Position numbers and translations under genes: made by a program. A DNA stretch of 64,000 nt, taken from Collimonas sp. PA-H2. Its GTDB lineage: Bacteria; Pseudomonadota; Gammaproteobacteria; Burkholderiales; Burkholderiaceae_D. Under the pieces are notes generated by a model. It was not told where the DNA came from and did not search any database. It saw nothing but the letters and a program-made list of their open reading frames with translations. Where the stretch lies: contig NZ_PDBX01000001.1 of NCBI RefSeq assembly GCF_002564105.1, forward strand, positions 2,604,001-2,668,000, given 5' to 3'. Within the stretch, counting starts at the first letter, position 1, and each line of letters starts with the position of its first letter. This document shows positions 7,971 through 18,229 of the stretch, one piece after another.

Positions 7971-9014
7971 TTATTTCAGGAACACCGGCATGGACAGCTG
8001 CTTGCCCTTGGCGTCGACCACGTTAGCCATTTCATGCACCACCCGCGCCTGCACATTGTCCGGCAGCCGCACGTAGTCCAGGCTGCTGGCAAGCGTGTCG
8101 CCTTCCATGAAGGCCCAGGTAAAGAACTGGATCACGGCCTTGGTCTGTTCCGGTTTGCTGGTGACACGTGGGACATAGACATAGGTGGCGCCGGTGATCG
8201 GCCAGCTGCCTGAGCCCGGCTTGTCGGTCAGCATTTCTTCAAAGTTGCCGGTGGTTTTCCAGTTGCTGTTGGCCAGCGCGCTGCTGAAGGAATTGGCGTC
8301 CGGCCGCACGTATTGGCCGTCGCGGTTTTTCATCTGGGCATAGTTGAGATTGTTTTCGATGACATAGGAAAATTCGGCGTAACCGATCGCGCCCGGCGTC
8401 TTTTTCAAGGCGGCGACCAAGTCGTTGCTGCCCTTCACGGCCTTGATGTCGGCCTGCCATGCGATGCTGAAATTGCGGCCGAACTGCTGCTTCCATTCCG
8501 GACTGACGGCGCTGAAATAGTCGGTCAGGGTATAGGTGGTGCCGGAACCGTCGGCGCGCGCCAGCGGCACGATGTGCAAGCTGGGCAGCGTCAGTTTCGG
8601 ATTGTCCCTGGCGATGACGGCGTCGTTCCATTTATCTATCTTGCCCAGATAGATACCCGTGATCGCCTCCGCGCTCAGGCGCAGCTCGCCGTCCTTGACG
8701 CCTGGCAGGTTAATGATCGGCACTACGCCCGAGATCACGGTGGGGAAATCCAGCAAGTTGAATTTCTTTAAATCGGCCACCGACATCGGTGCGTCGCTGG
8801 CGCCGAAATCTGTTGTTCCTTCTTTAATTTTCTTGATGCCGGCGGAGGAGCCGATCAATTCATAGGCCAGCTTGTTGCCGGTTTTCTTGTTGTAGGCGGC
8901 GTCCCATTTGAGGTAGAGCGGAGCTGCTGCCGTCGAGCCGGCGCCGTTGATATCGGTGGCATGGGATACGCTCAGGCCGAGCGCGCAGGAAAGCACAAAC
9001 AAATATTTCAACAT
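7971..9014 (-). CDS. pstS: Phosphate ABC transporter substrate-binding protein PstS
   Basis: A 347-residue periplasmic phosphate-binding protein. A signal peptide (MLKYLFVLSCALGLSVSHA) is followed by the typical mature start TDINGAGSTAAAPLYLKW. Binding-loop motifs are visible: ELIGSSAGIKKI, TTDFGASDAPM, and ARADGSGTTYTLTDYF. An AAGG site precedes the ATG. It is an orphan here: no pstC, pstA, pstB or phoU is adjacent. An autotransporter gene lies upstream on the same strand but 311 bp away with its own terminator. It is probably a second, unlinked PstS induced by phosphate limitation. Confidence 0.93.
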   Translation of the reverse strand: MLKYLFVLSCALGLSVSHATDINGAGSTAAAPLYLKWDAAYNKKTGNKLAYELIGSSAGIKKIKEGTTDFGASDAPMSVADLKKFNLLDFPTVISGVVPIINLPGVKDGELRLSAEAITGIYLGKIDKWNDAVIARDNPKLTLPSLHIVPLARADGSGTTYTLTDYFSAVSPEWKQQFGRNFSIAWQADIKAVKGSNDLVAALKKTPGAIGYAEFSYVIENNLNYAQMKNRDGQYVRPDANSFSSALANSNWKTTGNFEEMLTDKPGSGSWPITGATYVYVPRVTSKPEQTKAVIQFFTWAFMEGDTLASSLDYVRLPDNVQARVVHEMANVVDAKGKQLSMPVFLK

Positions 9015-9057
9015 TTACAACCTTACGCGTGAGTGTCTTTAAGAGCTGCAGCAAATT

Positions 9058-9073
9058 CTGTATTTTTTTACAG
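9058..9073. promoter_or_regulatory. Inverted repeat CTGTA-N6-TACAG upstream of pstS
   Basis: A 16-bp symmetric element (CTGTA, T-rich spacer, TACAG) lies 44 bp upstream of the pstS start. It partly resembles half of a Pho box (CTGTCA) but is an inverted rather than direct repeat, so PhoB control is only a possibility. Confidence 0.3.
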
Positions 9074-9186
9074 CTGGTCCAGTTAAGCCGAGCGGCATTT
9101 TCGCAGAAAAGTGCGGCGACGGCATGAACGGACAGTACTGTGCAGTCTCGCGCGGCAGGGAGTGACGGACTCCTTGGTGCGAGATG

Positions 9187-9223
9187 GAAAGGAAAACGCC
9201 CGGACCATGGCGGCGCCGGGCGT
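9187..9223 (-). terminator. Rho-independent terminator of the autotransporter gene
   Basis: On the minus strand, about 100 bp past the stop at 9326, an 8-bp perfect stem (9216-9223 with 9196-9203, ACGCCCGG/CCGGGCGT) is followed by TTTTCCTTT. This fits an intrinsic terminator of the minus-strand transcript. Confidence 0.65.
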
Positions 9224-9325
9224 GTCGGTCGGGCGGTTCCTGCTGTCGATTCGGCGTCTGCCGCCTCGCTGCGAGCCGCGGCCCGTAGCGGCTTGGCGTC
9301 GCAGCTGCGCCTTATCGGCGGCGGA

Positions 9326-12300
9326 TCAGAAACGCCACAGGATGTTAGCCTTGATGGCGTTGTCCCTTGCCTTGTTGCCGAACTGGCCGGAATAGCCCAG
9401 GCCCAGCGTCACGCTTTTACTGACATCGGCGTCGACTCCGGCCTCCAGCAGCAAGCTGTCGCGCGCCACCGGCACGCCGCTGACGTTGAACGCCGTCGCG
9501 CCATTGCTGCTGAAAGCCAGCCGTGTGACAGGCGTAACGTCGCCGAAGGCATGGCGCCAGCCGACCGTGCCGTATACCGCCGCGGTCGAGCTGGCGGCGC
9601 CAAGGCGGCTGCCGGCCCGCAATCCGAGTGTGGAGAATGTCACCTTCTGGCTTTGGCTGCTGCTGGTCAGTGCTGCCGGGCCACCGCTTTCGCTGAAGCT
9701 GTCGCCATGCACGTTGACATAAGCCAGGCCGGCGAACGGTTCCAGCGCCACCTGGCCGGCGGCGATACCGTAGCCGACCTCGCCGAACACCTGGGTGGTG
9801 TCGGCGTGATAGCTGGCCTTGGTGCTGTCGGCAAAGCTCGGGAACACGATGCTGCGGTCGGCGTCGACCTTGTTGCGGGTATAGGCCCCGCCCATGCGCA
9901 CCCCGACCGCGCCGAACTGCGCGCCGGCATACAGCGCCAGGTGGTAGCTGTCGACCGAGGCCGAGCCGTTGGCGCGGCTGGTGTCGAACGACGAGTGGCC
10001 GATGCCGCCGGCCACGCCGACGCGCCATTGATCGTTCAAGGGGGTGTCGGCGCCGATGATGAAGCCGCCGCCGCTGCGGTCGACATCGGCGCTGCCGTCC
10101 TTGCCGTCAAGCTTGCTCTTGGCGCCATACAGCTGGCCCCACACCACCTGGGCATTGCGGCGCTCGTCCTTGCAGGCATCCTGGGTATTCAGCTGGCTGT
10201 TCGGCTGGGTGGCGCTATCCGCGATGCAGTTAGCCACGCCGCCGCCAGCCAGCGCCGACAGCACGCCGGAACGGGGCGCCGATCCCTGCCGTGCGCGCGC
10301 CGTCACCGCATCGCGCAGATAGCGGCTGTCTTCCATCAGGACGCTATTGGCGCTGGCGTAGATCTCGCCCGACAGGCTGTCGAAGGCCGCTCGCGCCGAG
10401 GCCGGGTCGAGCGAGGTGATGGTGTCATAGATCGTGTTGCCGCCGCCCAGCGTGGTGACGGCGCCGGCCGCGTTGAACTGATTCGGCGTGTTGGCAACCT
10501 GCGGGAACTGGACCTGGTTGCGCGCCAGCTGCAGGAACACATTGTTGGCGTCGTAGCGCAAGCTCGGCGTCAGGAACACCAGGTTGGTGGTGGTGCCGGC
10601 AAAGTTGCCGCTGAGGCCGCCGGTGGCAGTCAGGATGGTGTAGTTGTTGGTCGGCTTGTAGTCGCCGGTGGCGGCAAGAACCTGCACCGTGCCGCCGCTC
10701 AGATTCGCGCTGCCGGCAACGCTGATCAGGTCGGCCTGTTGCGCAGTCGCCTGCACCCGGTAGGTCGATCCCGGATTGAAAGCGGCGTTGCCGGCCACCG
10801 TCAGGCTGCCGATAGGCTGGCCGACGCTGGCGATGGCTGCGGTGCCGCCGCTGTTGACCACCAGTCCGCCTATCGTGCCCGGACCCTGAACCGTGGCGCC
10901 GCTGTTGACGGTCACCGTCGAATTGGCGATCGAGCCGGAGACTGCTAGCGTGCCGCTATTTACCGCGGTAGGTCCGCTGTAGCTGCTGACGCTGCTCAGT
11001 CCCAGTACGCCAGCACCGAGCTTGACGACGCCGCCGCTGCCGCTGATGACGCCGGCGAATGTGGTGTCGTCGGAACGGTTGAAGCTCAGGGTGCCGTTGT
11101 CGATCACATTGCCGCTCAGGCTGCCGGTGCTGCCGCCATTGCCGATCTGCAGGGTGCCGCCGTTGATGGTGGTGCCGCCGCCATAGTTGTTGGCGCCGGT
11201 CAGGGTCAAGGTATCGCTGCCGCCCTTGGTCAGCGAGCCGCTGTCCGACATCACGCCGCCATAGACGCCGCCGCCGTTCACCGTCAGGCCGCCGCTGCCG
11301 AGGTCGATATTGCCGTTGCCGTTCAGGCCGGGTACGGTCACCTGGAAGCCGTTCAGGTTGAGCGAGCCGCCGTTCAGCGCCAGGCTGCCGCTGCCCAGCG
11401 CCGCATTGTTGCCGACAATGATGCTGCCGCCGTTGAGGATGGTGCCGCCGCTGTAGGTGTTGGCGTTGGCCAGGGTCAGGCTGGCGGCGCCATCCTTGGT
11501 CAGGCTGCCGCTGCCAGAGACGACATTGCCCAGGGTCAGGTCGTTGCTGCCGGCGATGGTGAGGCCGGCATTTAGCACTACGGCATTGTTCAAGGTAAGC
11601 GGCACGCTATTGTCCAGCGTCGCTGCGCCGCCGACAGTCAGGGCGCCGCTGCCGATGGCGCTGTTGTTGCCGAGCACCAGTGCGCCGGCGTTGAGGGCCG
11701 TGCCGCCGCTATAGGTGCTGGCGCCGGTCAAGGTTTCGGTGCCCGTGCCTTGCTTGACCAGGCCGCCGCTGCCGCCGACCACGCCGCCAAAGGTTTGATT
11801 AGTCGCGTCGCCAAAGGTCAATGTGTTCGCGCCCAGCGCCACCGTGCTGCCGGCCACGCCGGCCAGCGAACCTATGGTCTGGTTGCCTGCGGCGGAGATA
11901 TCAAAGCCGGCTCTGGCGCCAGCAAGATTCACTGCGCCGCTGGCTGCCAGGCTGCCGCCGGCGCCCAGCACCAGCTGGCCGGCATTGATGGTGGCGCCGC
12001 CGGTGAAGGTATTGGCGCCGCTCAGGGTTTCCGTTCCCGTGCCTTGCTTGACCAGGCCGCCGCTGCCGCCGACCACGCCGCCAAAGGTTTGATTAGTCGC
12101 GTCGCCGAAGGTCAATGCATTCGCGCCCAGCGCTACCGTGCTGCCGGCCACGCCGGCCAGGGAGCCGATGGTTTGATTGCCGCCGGCGGAGATGTCAAAG
12201 CTGGCGCCGAGGCCGGCGATATTCACCGCGCCGCTGGCTGCCAGGCTGCCGCCTGCGCCCAAAGCCAAGGTGCCGGCATTGATTGTAGCGCCGCCGCTAA

Positions 12301-15300
12301 AGGTGTTGGCGCCGCTCAGGGTTTCGGTGCCTGCGCCTTGCTTGACCAGCCCACCGCTGCCGCCGACCACGCCGCCGAAGGTTTGATTAGTCGCGTCGCC
12401 GAAGGTCAGTGTGTTTGCGCCCAGCGCCACCGTGCTGCCGGCCACGCCGGTCAGCGAACCGATGGTCTGGTTGCCTGCGGCAGAGATGTCAAAACCAGCG
12501 CCTGCGCCGGCAACATTCACTGCGCCGCTGGCCGCCAGGCTGCCGCCCGCACCCAGCACCAGCTTGCCAGCATTGATGGTGGCGCCGCCGGTAAAGGTGT
12601 TGGCGCCACTCAGGGTTTCGGTGCCAGCGCCTTGCTTGACCAGGCCGCCGCTGCCGCCAACCACGCCGCTAAATGTTTGATTAGTCGCGTCGCCGAAGGT
12701 CAATGTGTTCGCGCCTAGTGCTACCGTGCTGCCGGCCACGCCGGCCAGGGAGCCGATGGTTTGATTGCCGCCGGCGGAGATGTCAAAGCTGGCGCCGACG
12801 CCGGCGATATTCACCGCGCCGCTGGCTGCCAGGCTGCCGCCTGCGCCCAGGGCCAAGGTGCCGGCATTGATGGTGGCGCCGCCGCTAAAGGTGTTGGCGC
12901 CGCTCAGGGTTTCGGTGCCTGCGCCTTGCTTGACCAGCCCACCGCTGCCGCCGACGGCGCCGCCAAAGGTTTGATTGCTCGCGTCGCCGAAGGTCAGCGT
13001 GTTCGCGCCTAGCGCTACCGTGCTGCCTGCCACGCCGGCCAGCGAACCGATGGTCTGGTTGCCGCCGGCAGAGATGTTAAATCCCGCGCCGGCGCCGGCG
13101 ACATTTACCGCCACCGTTGGCGCCATGCTGCCGCCCGCGCCTAAAGCCAAGGTACCGGCATTGATGGTGGCGCCGCCGCTGAAAGTGTTGGCGCCGCTCA
13201 GGGTTTCAGTGCCGGTGCCTTGCTTGACCAGGCCGCCGCTGCCGCCAACCACGCCGCCAAAGGTTTGATTAGTCGCGTCGCCGAAGGTCAATGTGTTTGC
13301 GCCCAGCGCCACCGTGCTACCGGCCACGCCGGCCAGCGAACCGATGGTCTGGTTGCCTGCGGCGGAGATGTTGAAGCCGGCTCCGGCTCCGGCGACATTC
13401 ACCGCCACGGTCGGCGCCAGGCTGCCGCCTGCGCCCAGGGCCAGTGTGCCGGCATTGATGGTGGCGCCGCCGGTAAAGGTGTTGGCGCCGCTCAGGGTTT
13501 CGGTGCCAGCGCCTTGCTTGACCAGTCCGCCGCTGCCGCCGACGGCGCCGCCAAAGGTTTGATTGGTCGCGTCACCAAAGGTCAGCGTGTTCGCGCCCAA
13601 CGCGACATTACTGCCGGCCACGCCGGCCAGGGAGCCGATGGTTTGATTGCCTGCGGCGGAGATGTCAAAGCCGGCGCCGCTGCCGGCGACATTCAGCGCC
13701 ACCGTCGGCGCCAGGCTGCCGCCTGCGCCCAGGGCCAAGGTGCCGGCATTGATGGTGGCGCCGCCGCTAAAGGTGCTGGCGCCGCTCAGGGTTTCAGTGC
13801 CGGTGCCTTGCTTGACCAGGCCGCCGCTGCCGCCGACGGCGCCGCCAAAAGTATGATTGGCGGCGTCGCCGAAGGTCAACGTATTTGCGCCCAACGCTAC
13901 CGTACTGCCTGCCACGCCAGAGAGGGAGCCGATGGTTTGATTGCCGGCGGCCGAGATGTCAAAACCGGCGCCGGCGCCGGCGACATTCACCGCCGCGGTT
14001 GCCGCCAGGCTGCCGCCCGCGCCCAGGGCCAGCGTGCCGGCATTGATGGTCGCGCCGCCGGTGAAGGTATTGGCGCCGGTCAGGGTTTCAGTGCCCGTGC
14101 CTTGCTTGACCAGGCCGCCGCTGCCGCCGATGACGCCGCCAAAGGTCTGGTTGCCGGCATCGCCGAAAGTCAGTGTGTTGCCGCCCAAGGCCACCGTGCT
14201 GCCTGCCACGCCGGCCAGCGAACCGATGGTCTGGTTGCCGCCGGCGGAGATGTCGAAACCGGCGCCGGCGCCCGCGATATTGACTGCGCCGGTAGCTGCC
14301 AGGCTGCCGCCTGCGCCCAGGGCCAGCGTGCCGGCGTTGATCGAGGTGCCGCCGGTATAAGTATTCGCTGCTGTCAGGGTAGTGGTCGCGGCGCCGTTCT
14401 TCACCAGGCCGCCGGCGCCGGAGATCGCGCCGCCCAAGCCCAGGTTATTGCTGCCGCTCAGGCTCAGGTTGGCGCCGCTGGCCAGCGTAATGCTGTTGCC
14501 GATAGTCAGGCCGGTGCTGCTGTCCAGTGTCGCCGAGCCGCCCACCGCCAGCGTGCCGCTGCCGAGCGCCGTGGCATTGCCCAGCACCAACCCGCCGCCG
14601 TTCAGGCTGGTGTTGCCGCTATAGGTATTGGCGCCGCTCAGCGTCAATATGCCGGCATCGTTCTTGGTCAGTCCGCCGGCGCCGCTGATGAGGCCCGACA
14701 GGGTGAGGCCGTTGGCTCCCTGGACGGTCAGGCCGCCGGCCTGCAGACCGATGCTGTTGCCGACATTGAGTCCGCCGGCGCTGGCCTGGATGGCGCCGCC
14801 GTTGGCCGAGATCGCACCGGCGCCGAAAGATGCGGCGTTGTCGAAAATGGCCAGGCCGCCGTTCAGGGTGGCGTCCTGGAAGGTTTGCGCGCCGCTCAGG
14901 GTCCAGCTGCCGCTGTTCATGCCCAGGTGCTGGAAGTTGATATAGGTGCCGCTGGTGATCGTGCCTGAGCCGCCAGTGCCGCTGCCGGCGCCGCTGGCGG
15001 AATTTTGCAGCAGCAAGGTGTTGTTGCCGCCGGCGCCGCCGTCGATGGTGCCGGTCGCCGCGAAGCCGAGATTGAAGCCGACGACGCTGAGCAGATTGAG
15101 GCCGAGGCTGCCGCCTGCGCTGACCGTTGAACCGGTCACCGCGGTAAAGGTATTCGTACTGCTGGCGCCCATCGAGACGCTGCCGTTGATGGCGCCGGCA
15201 TTGATGAAGGTGTTGCCGGTCCCGGGCGTGCCAGAAGCCTCGAACGCAACGCGGCCGTTGATGGCGCCGCTGCTGGTATTGACGAAATTGACCTGGCCGC

Positions 15301-16000
15301 CGCCATAGGCGGCCACCACCGGCGCGTCCGACGACAGCACCGAGACCCCTAGCAAAGGAGTGCTGCCGATGTTGCCGCTGTTGGAAAGATTGCTGACGCC
15401 GCCGGTGCCGTTCTGCACCGCCAGGGCGACGCCGTTCAGGTTTGGCAGGCTGACGCCAAGCAGGCCGGCGGTTCCTTTCATGGTGCCGCTGTTGTTGACG
15501 CTGACGGTGCTGGCGGCGGCGTTGCCGATCACGGTGCCGGTCGAGAGCAGGCTGCCGACGCCGAGCAGCGAAGGGTCGATGGTGCCGCCGTTATTCAAGG
15601 TGACGTTGTTGCCGGTCAGGTTCATCGCGGTGCCCAGCAGGCCCAGCAGTACGCCTGAGCTGGCGCCGCTATTTACATTGACGGTCAGGTTATTGGCGGC
15701 GCTGCTGAACGAGGGCGCCAGCAGATTCGCGGCGCCGCTGCAGGTGACCGTGGCGCCGTTGGCAGGGTTGGCCGGCGTGCAGGTGGCCCAGGCTGCCGAG
15801 CCATGCAGGGCCAGCAGGCTGCCGGCGGCGAGTCCCAGCAACGCCGGCAGGCGCGAGCGTTGCGGCGCTCCGGCGCCAAGCGCAGGCCCGCTGGATACCA
15901 GCTGGCTGGCAGATCCCTTGCCGTTGGACTTGGCCAGCTCCGACACCACCACCAGCGCACCCTGCGATTTGCTCCACACCACTCGATAACTCTTGCTCAT
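9326..16000 (-). CDS. Giant type V autotransporter with AIDA-like beta-strand repeats
   Basis: A 2224-residue surface protein. The N-terminus has an extended ESPR signal ([24 protein letters not shown]) followed by a hydrophobic core ([17 protein letters not shown]) and cleavage near AWA. The passenger, about residues 70-1900, is Gly/Asn/Thr-rich parallel beta-helix, with many autotransporter-associated beta-strand motifs ([21 protein letters not shown] style). It contains nine consecutive 98-residue repeats (residues about 557-1438). A linker and beta-barrel domain (about residues 1930-2224) ends IKANILWRF, the expected aromatic C-terminus. A CCGGAGAATT ribosome site precedes the ATG. No protease or adhesin catalytic motif is seen. 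A role as adhesin or aggregation factor is inferred. Confidence 0.95.
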   Translation of the reverse strand: MSKSYRVVWSKSQGALVVVSELAKSNGKGSASQLVSSGPALGAGAPQRSRLPALLGLAAGSLLALHGSAAWATCTPANPANGATVTCSGAANLLAPSFSSAANNLTVNVNSGASSGVLLGLLGTAMNLTGNNVTLNNGGTIDPSLLGVGSLLSTGTVIGNAAASTVSVNNSGTMKGTAGLLGVSLPNLNGVALAVQNGTGGVSNLSNSGNIGSTPLLGVSVLSSDAPVVAAYGGGQVNFVNTSSGAINGRVAFEASGTPGTGNTFINAGAINGSVSMGASSTNTFTAVTGSTVSAGGSLGLNLLSVVGFNLGFAATGTIDGGAGGNNTLLLQNSASGAGSGTGGSGTITSGTYINFQHLGMNSGSWTLSGAQTFQDATLNGGLAIFDNAASFGAGAISANGGAIQASAGGLNVGNSIGLQAGGLTVQGANGLTLSGLISGAGGLTKNDAGILTLSGANTYSGNTSLNGGGLVLGNATALGSGTLAVGGSATLDSSTGLTIGNSITLASGANLSLSGSNNLGLGGAISGAGGLVKNGAATTTLTAANTYTGGTSINAGTLALGAGGSLAATGAVNIAGAGAGFDISAGGNQTIGSLAGVAGSTVALGGNTLTFGDAGNQTFGGVIGGSGGLVKQGTGTETLTGANTFTGGATINAGTLALGAGGSLAATAAVNVAGAGAGFDISAAGNQTIGSLSGVAGSTVALGANTLTFGDAANHTFGGAVGGSGGLVKQGTGTETLSGASTFSGGATINAGTLALGAGGSLAPTVALNVAGSGAGFDISAAGNQTIGSLAGVAGSNVALGANTLTFGDATNQTFGGAVGGSGGLVKQGAGTETLSGANTFTGGATINAGTLALGAGGSLAPTVAVNVAGAGAGFNISAAGNQTIGSLAGVAGSTVALGANTLTFGDATNQTFGGVVGGSGGLVKQGTGTETLSGANTFSGGATINAGTLALGAGGSMAPTVAVNVAGAGAGFNISAGGNQTIGSLAGVAGSTVALGANTLTFGDASNQTFGGAVGGSGGLVKQGAGTETLSGANTFSGGATINAGTLALGAGGSLAASGAVNIAGVGASFDISAGGNQTIGSLAGVAGSTVALGANTLTFGDATNQTFSGVVGGSGGLVKQGAGTETLSGANTFTGGATINAGKLVLGAGGSLAASGAVNVAGAGAGFDISAAGNQTIGSLTGVAGSTVALGANTLTFGDATNQTFGGVVGGSGGLVKQGAGTETLSGANTFSGGATINAGTLALGAGGSLAASGAVNIAGLGASFDISAGGNQTIGSLAGVAGSTVALGANALTFGDATNQTFGGVVGGSGGLVKQGTGTETLSGANTFTGGATINAGQLVLGAGGSLAASGAVNLAGARAGFDISAAGNQTIGSLAGVAGSTVALGANTLTFGDATNQTFGGVVGGSGGLVKQGTGTETLTGASTYSGGTALNAGALVLGNNSAIGSGALTVGGAATLDNSVPLTLNNAVVLNAGLTIAGSNDLTLGNVVSGSGSLTKDGAASLTLANANTYSGGTILNGGSIIVGNNAALGSGSLALNGGSLNLNGFQVTVPGLNGNGNIDLGSGGLTVNGGGVYGGVMSDSGSLTKGGSDTLTLTGANNYGGGTTINGGTLQIGNGGSTGSLSGNVIDNGTLSFNRSDDTTFAGVISGSGGVVKLGAGVLGLSSVSSYSGPTAVNSGTLAVSGSIANSTVTVNSGATVQGPGTIGGLVVNSGGTAAIASVGQPIGSLTVAGNAAFNPGSTYRVQATAQQADLISVAGSANLSGGTVQVLAATGDYKPTNNYTILTATGGLSGNFAGTTTNLVFLTPSLRYDANNVFLQLARNQVQFPQVANTPNQFNAAGAVTTLGGGNTIYDTITSLDPASARAAFDSLSGEIYASANSVLMEDSRYLRDAVTARARQGSAPRSGVLSALAGGGVANCIADSATQPNSQLNTQDACKDERRNAQVVWGQLYGAKSKLDGKDGSADVDRSGGGFIIGADTPLNDQWRVGVAGGIGHSSFDTSRANGSASVDSYHLALYAGAQFGAVGVRMGGAYTRNKVDADRSIVFPSFADSTKASYHADTTQVFGEVGYGIAAGQVALEPFAGLAYVNVHGDSFSESGGPAALTSSSQSQKVTFSTLGLRAGSRLGAASSTAAVYGTVGWRHAFGDVTPVTRLAFSSNGATAFNVSGVPVARDSLLLEAGVDADVSKSVTLGLGYSGQFGNKARDNAIKANILWRF
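11687..14332 (-). repeat. Nine tandem 294-bp (98-aa) in-frame repeats inside the autotransporter
   Basis: Each unit runs from G-x-L-x-LGAGGS through [24 protein letters not shown] and [10 protein letters not shown] to GGATINA. Phrases recur at an exact 294-bp period (for example the GTTTGATTAGTCGCGTC block near 11791 and 12085). Units differ mainly in short variable pockets (AATGAVN, APTVAVN, AASGAVN; FDIS or FNIS). This suggests recent duplication and ongoing exchange between units. Confidence 0.93.
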
Positions 16001-16089
16001 GGAATTCTCCGGAAAAAAAAGAAAACAGGGCCCCGGCGCCGGAACGGATTCGTAGCGCTTGCAACAGGGTGAATAATCAGGATTGCTGA

Positions 16090-16109
16090 CTCTCAGGCTG
16101 GGCTGAGAG
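16090..16109. promoter_or_regulatory. Inverted repeat CTCTCAG-N6-CTGAGAG upstream of autotransporter
   Basis: A perfect 7-bp inverted repeat with a 6-bp spacer lies 90 bp upstream of the autotransporter start. It could be an operator or a 5' leader hairpin. Confidence 0.35.
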
Positions 16110-16161
16110 CGGGTGCGCTGCAGGGTAATCGCGCGGCGCCGGCAGCGTTGTCAGATGGGGA

Positions 16162-16281
16162 CTATCCCCAGCGCATCGCCGCGGCGACGCAATCTTCCAT
16201 GAAGCTGGATATTGCCTGTGCGAGAGCGGCTGCATGTCTCGACGGCGTATCTTCGATAACCGGGTAAGCCTGTCTTGCCAT
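16162..16281 (-). CDS. Possible 39-residue small protein upstream of the autotransporter
   Basis: A short reading frame starting at ATG 16281 (GGGGAG 11 bases upstream) encodes MARQAYPVIEDTPSRHAAAL... and ends AAAMRWG. It is predicted to be mostly helical, with an Ala-rich amphipathic centre. It lies on the same strand as the autotransporter, 161 bp before it. No family is recognised. It could be a leader peptide or chance. Confidence 0.3.
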   Translation of the reverse strand: MARQAYPVIEDTPSRHAAALAQAISSFMEDCVAAAMRWG

Positions 16282-16577
16282 GACTTGATCTACTCCCCAA
16301 TCTGATTCGGACTACAAGCTGCAGCCGGCATATTCGAGCGCAAATGTTGAGCAAAAATGTCCAGGTTGGAACAAATTGGCAACATATTAAGTGTTTGTCC
16401 AGTATAGCGAGCCGCAAAAAAAATAAAGCTGTCATTATTGCCAGCTTGATATTTGCAAAAAATGTCTATGCGGCAATATTTATCGCATACTGTTCGACGC
16501 AAGTTTTGCGTTTATGCCGCTGCAAAAGAAAATGTCCGTTTGCATGTAAACTTGCAGCACATTTTTCCGGGATATCC

Positions 16578-17090
16578 ATGTTCACTTCCACCACTGCAGA
16601 AATCGATGTCGATTACGCACTACTGGCGCGTCAGGCCGCCAGCATCCTCGACCAGGAACGCGACCAGAACTCCAATGCGGCGCAGTTCTCCGCCTTGGTC
16701 TACCAGACCGTCGCCGATCTGAACTGGGTCGGGTTTTACTGGGTGCGGCCGCGCGGCGCGGCGAGCAGCCACGGCGACGAGCAGGAATTGCTGGTCGGGC
16801 CGTTCCAGGGCAAGGTTGCCTGTGCGCGCATCCAGTTCGGCCGCGGCGTCTGCGGCGCCGCAGCCGTCAGCCGTGAAGCGGTGCTGGTGCCGGATGTGCA
16901 TGCCTTCCCCGGGCATATTGCCTGCGATGCGGCGTCGAATGCCGAGATCGTGATTCCGGTGATCAAGGATGGCAAACTGTACGGCGTGTTCGACATCGAC
17001 AGCCCCAGCCTGAACCGTTTCCGGCCGCAAGACCTGCAGGGCCTGCAAGCCTTGTTGGCGGTGTTCGTGGCGGCGACCGACTTCGAATAA
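16578..17090 (+). CDS. msrC: Free methionine-R-sulfoxide reductase (GAF-domain fRMsr)
   Basis: A 170-residue cytosolic GAF-domain enzyme that reduces free L-methionine-R-sulfoxide. The three redox cysteines fall at Cys82, Cys92 and Cys116 (KVACARIQFGRGVCG and GHIACDAASNAEIV), close to the positions in E. coli fRMsr (84, 94, 118). NWVGFYW and ELLVGPFQG are also family-typical. The ATG at 16578 was chosen over upstream frame extensions because homologues begin at this point; the ribosome site (CCGGGA) is moderate. It is monocistronic and converges with a LysR gene. Confidence 0.95.
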   Translation: MFTSTTAEIDVDYALLARQAASILDQERDQNSNAAQFSALVYQTVADLNWVGFYWVRPRGAASSHGDEQELLVGPFQGKVACARIQFGRGVCGAAAVSREAVLVPDVHAFPGHIACDAASNAEIVIPVIKDGKLYGVFDIDSPSLNRFRPQDLQGLQALLAVFVAATDFE

Positions 17091-17098
17091 AACCCTGT

Positions 17099-17115
17099 GC
17101 CGGCGTGAAGCCGGC
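17099..17115. terminator. Hairpin between convergent msrC and lysR genes
   Basis: A GCCGGC-GTGAA-GCCGGC stem-loop lies in the 29-bp gap between the two convergent stops. There is no T tract, so termination is only probable. Confidence 0.4.
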
Positions 17116-17119
17116 GCCT

Positions 17120-18046
17120 TCAGCCGCCGTGGCCGGCCGCCAGCCACTCGCGGCGCTGTCCCAGCACGGCGAACAATTCCACAATGATGGCCTTGACCTT
17201 TTGCACGGCGTTGCTGAGCAATTCGGTATCGTGCCAGCACAGCGACAGCTCGCGCGAAAACAGCCGGTGGTCGACCGCGGCCAGCTTCAACTTGTGCTCA
17301 TCCAGTTCGACATGGGCGGCCGACCAGGGCAGGATGGTGACGCCCAGGCGAGCGATGACCGCAGCGAACAGCAGCGCGGTGGAACTAGCCTCGAAACGCA
17401 CTTCGGACGCCAGACCCGCCTCGCTCAAAGCCCAGTCGACGCGGCTGCGGATCGAGTTCGGCGCGCTCGGCAAGATCAGCGGCATGCGCGCCAGATCAGC
17501 CAGCTGCACCGGCGCCGCCGGCAGCGGGAAATCCGGCCAGGCGATCAGGTGCAAGGCTTCGCTGATCAGCCGCTGCGCCGCCACGCCGCGCGTTTCGGCC
17601 GCGTCGGCCACCACCGCCAGCTCGACCCGGCCGCCGCCGATCAGGCCGCCGAGGTCGGCGCTGGGGGCTTCGATCAATTCCAGCACGATGCCGGGAAAGC
17701 GTTCGCGCACCATGCGCGCCAGCGGGATCGCCAGCACCCGCGAGGTGCTGGACGGCATGCCCACCGATACTTTCCCTTGCGGGAATTCGGCATCCTGGCG
17801 CAGCAGTTCGCGCGTGCCGTCGGCTTGCCGCAGCAGCCCGGTCGCATGGCGGTAAAGGGTGAGGCCGGCGGCGGTCGGCGCCACGCCGTGCACGCTGCGT
17901 TCCAATAGCTGCATGCCAAGGTCGCGCTCCAGGTTGCGCATCTGCTGGCTGACCGCCGGCTGGGCGATATGCAGCGCCTCGCTGGCGTGCGTGACGTTGC
18001 CGCATTCAACCACTTTGACGAAATACCGCAATTGACGCAAATCCAT
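17120..18046 (-). CDS. LysR-family regulator, Nac/CynR-like
   Basis: A 308-residue LysR transcription factor. The N-terminal HTH (MDLRQLRYFVKVVECGNVTHASEALHIAQPAVSQQMRNLE, quoted in outline) strongly resembles Nac: RYFVKVV, LHIAQPAVSQQ. The effector domain spans about residues 90-300. It is divergent from the MFS/CoA-transferase/decarboxylase operon starting at 18230 and very likely controls it; the inducer would then be the imported acid or its CoA ester. The intergenic region contains an ATA-N9-TAT element. Confidence 0.9.
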   Translation of the reverse strand: MDLRQLRYFVKVVECGNVTHASEALHIAQPAVSQQMRNLERDLGMQLLERSVHGVAPTAAGLTLYRHATGLLRQADGTRELLRQDAEFPQGKVSVGMPSSTSRVLAIPLARMVRERFPGIVLELIEAPSADLGGLIGGGRVELAVVADAAETRGVAAQRLISEALHLIAWPDFPLPAAPVQLADLARMPLILPSAPNSIRSRVDWALSEAGLASEVRFEASSTALLFAAVIARLGVTILPWSAAHVELDEHKLKLAAVDHRLFSRELSLCWHDTELLSNAVQKVKAIIVELFAVLGQRREWLAAGHGG

Positions 18047-18086
18047 GTCCAGCTCCTCCAGCCTGTTGATCTTGTAGCGTCATCCT

Positions 18087-18101
18087 ATACGTTAATCCTA
18101 T
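18087..18101. promoter_or_regulatory. ATA-N9-TAT element, Nac-type LysR box
   Basis: The sequence ATACGTTAATCCTAT fits the ATA-N9-TAT consensus known for Nac. It overlaps a direct repeat of ATCCTA (18082 and 18095). It lies between the LysR start (18046) and the divergent operon (18230), 41 bp from the former. Confidence 0.45.
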
Positions 18102-18229
18102 GAAGCAAGCGGAATAACATATTTTTAAATTATCGACCGTTTTTCTATACTTGTCCCACAAAACCAGCGGCACGGCGACCAGTCTTAGCCGCAACACCAC
18201 GGCCGCTACAGGCCGACAAGGAGACAAGC

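Larger units (their letters stand above)
9015..9325. other. Intergenic stretch between pstS start and autotransporter end
   Basis: No convincing gene. It holds the pstS upstream element, a hairpin GGAGT-N5-ACTCC near 9160 and, at its right side, the autotransporter terminator. Confidence 0.6.
16001..16577. other. Divergent intergenic region, AT-rich on the right
   Basis: This region separates the divergent autotransporter and methionine sulfoxide reductase genes. The part from about 16320 to 16560 is clearly more AT-rich than its surroundings and probably carries both promoters. Apart from the inverted repeat at 16090 and the small candidate frame at 16162-16281, I see nothing coding. Confidence 0.5.

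Noticed and set aside
11687..14332. Regular repeats looked at as a CRISPR array
   Set aside because: The 294-bp units are in frame, code for beta-helix repeats and have no short repeat/unique spacer pattern.
9140..14968. Long plus-strand open frames across the autotransporter gene (for example 9140-10948, 11750-12718, 13220-14968)
   Set aside because: They are antisense to a repetitive GC-rich gene with full family signatures, show repeated Ala/Gly/Gln-rich composition copied from the repeats, and lack ribosome sites.
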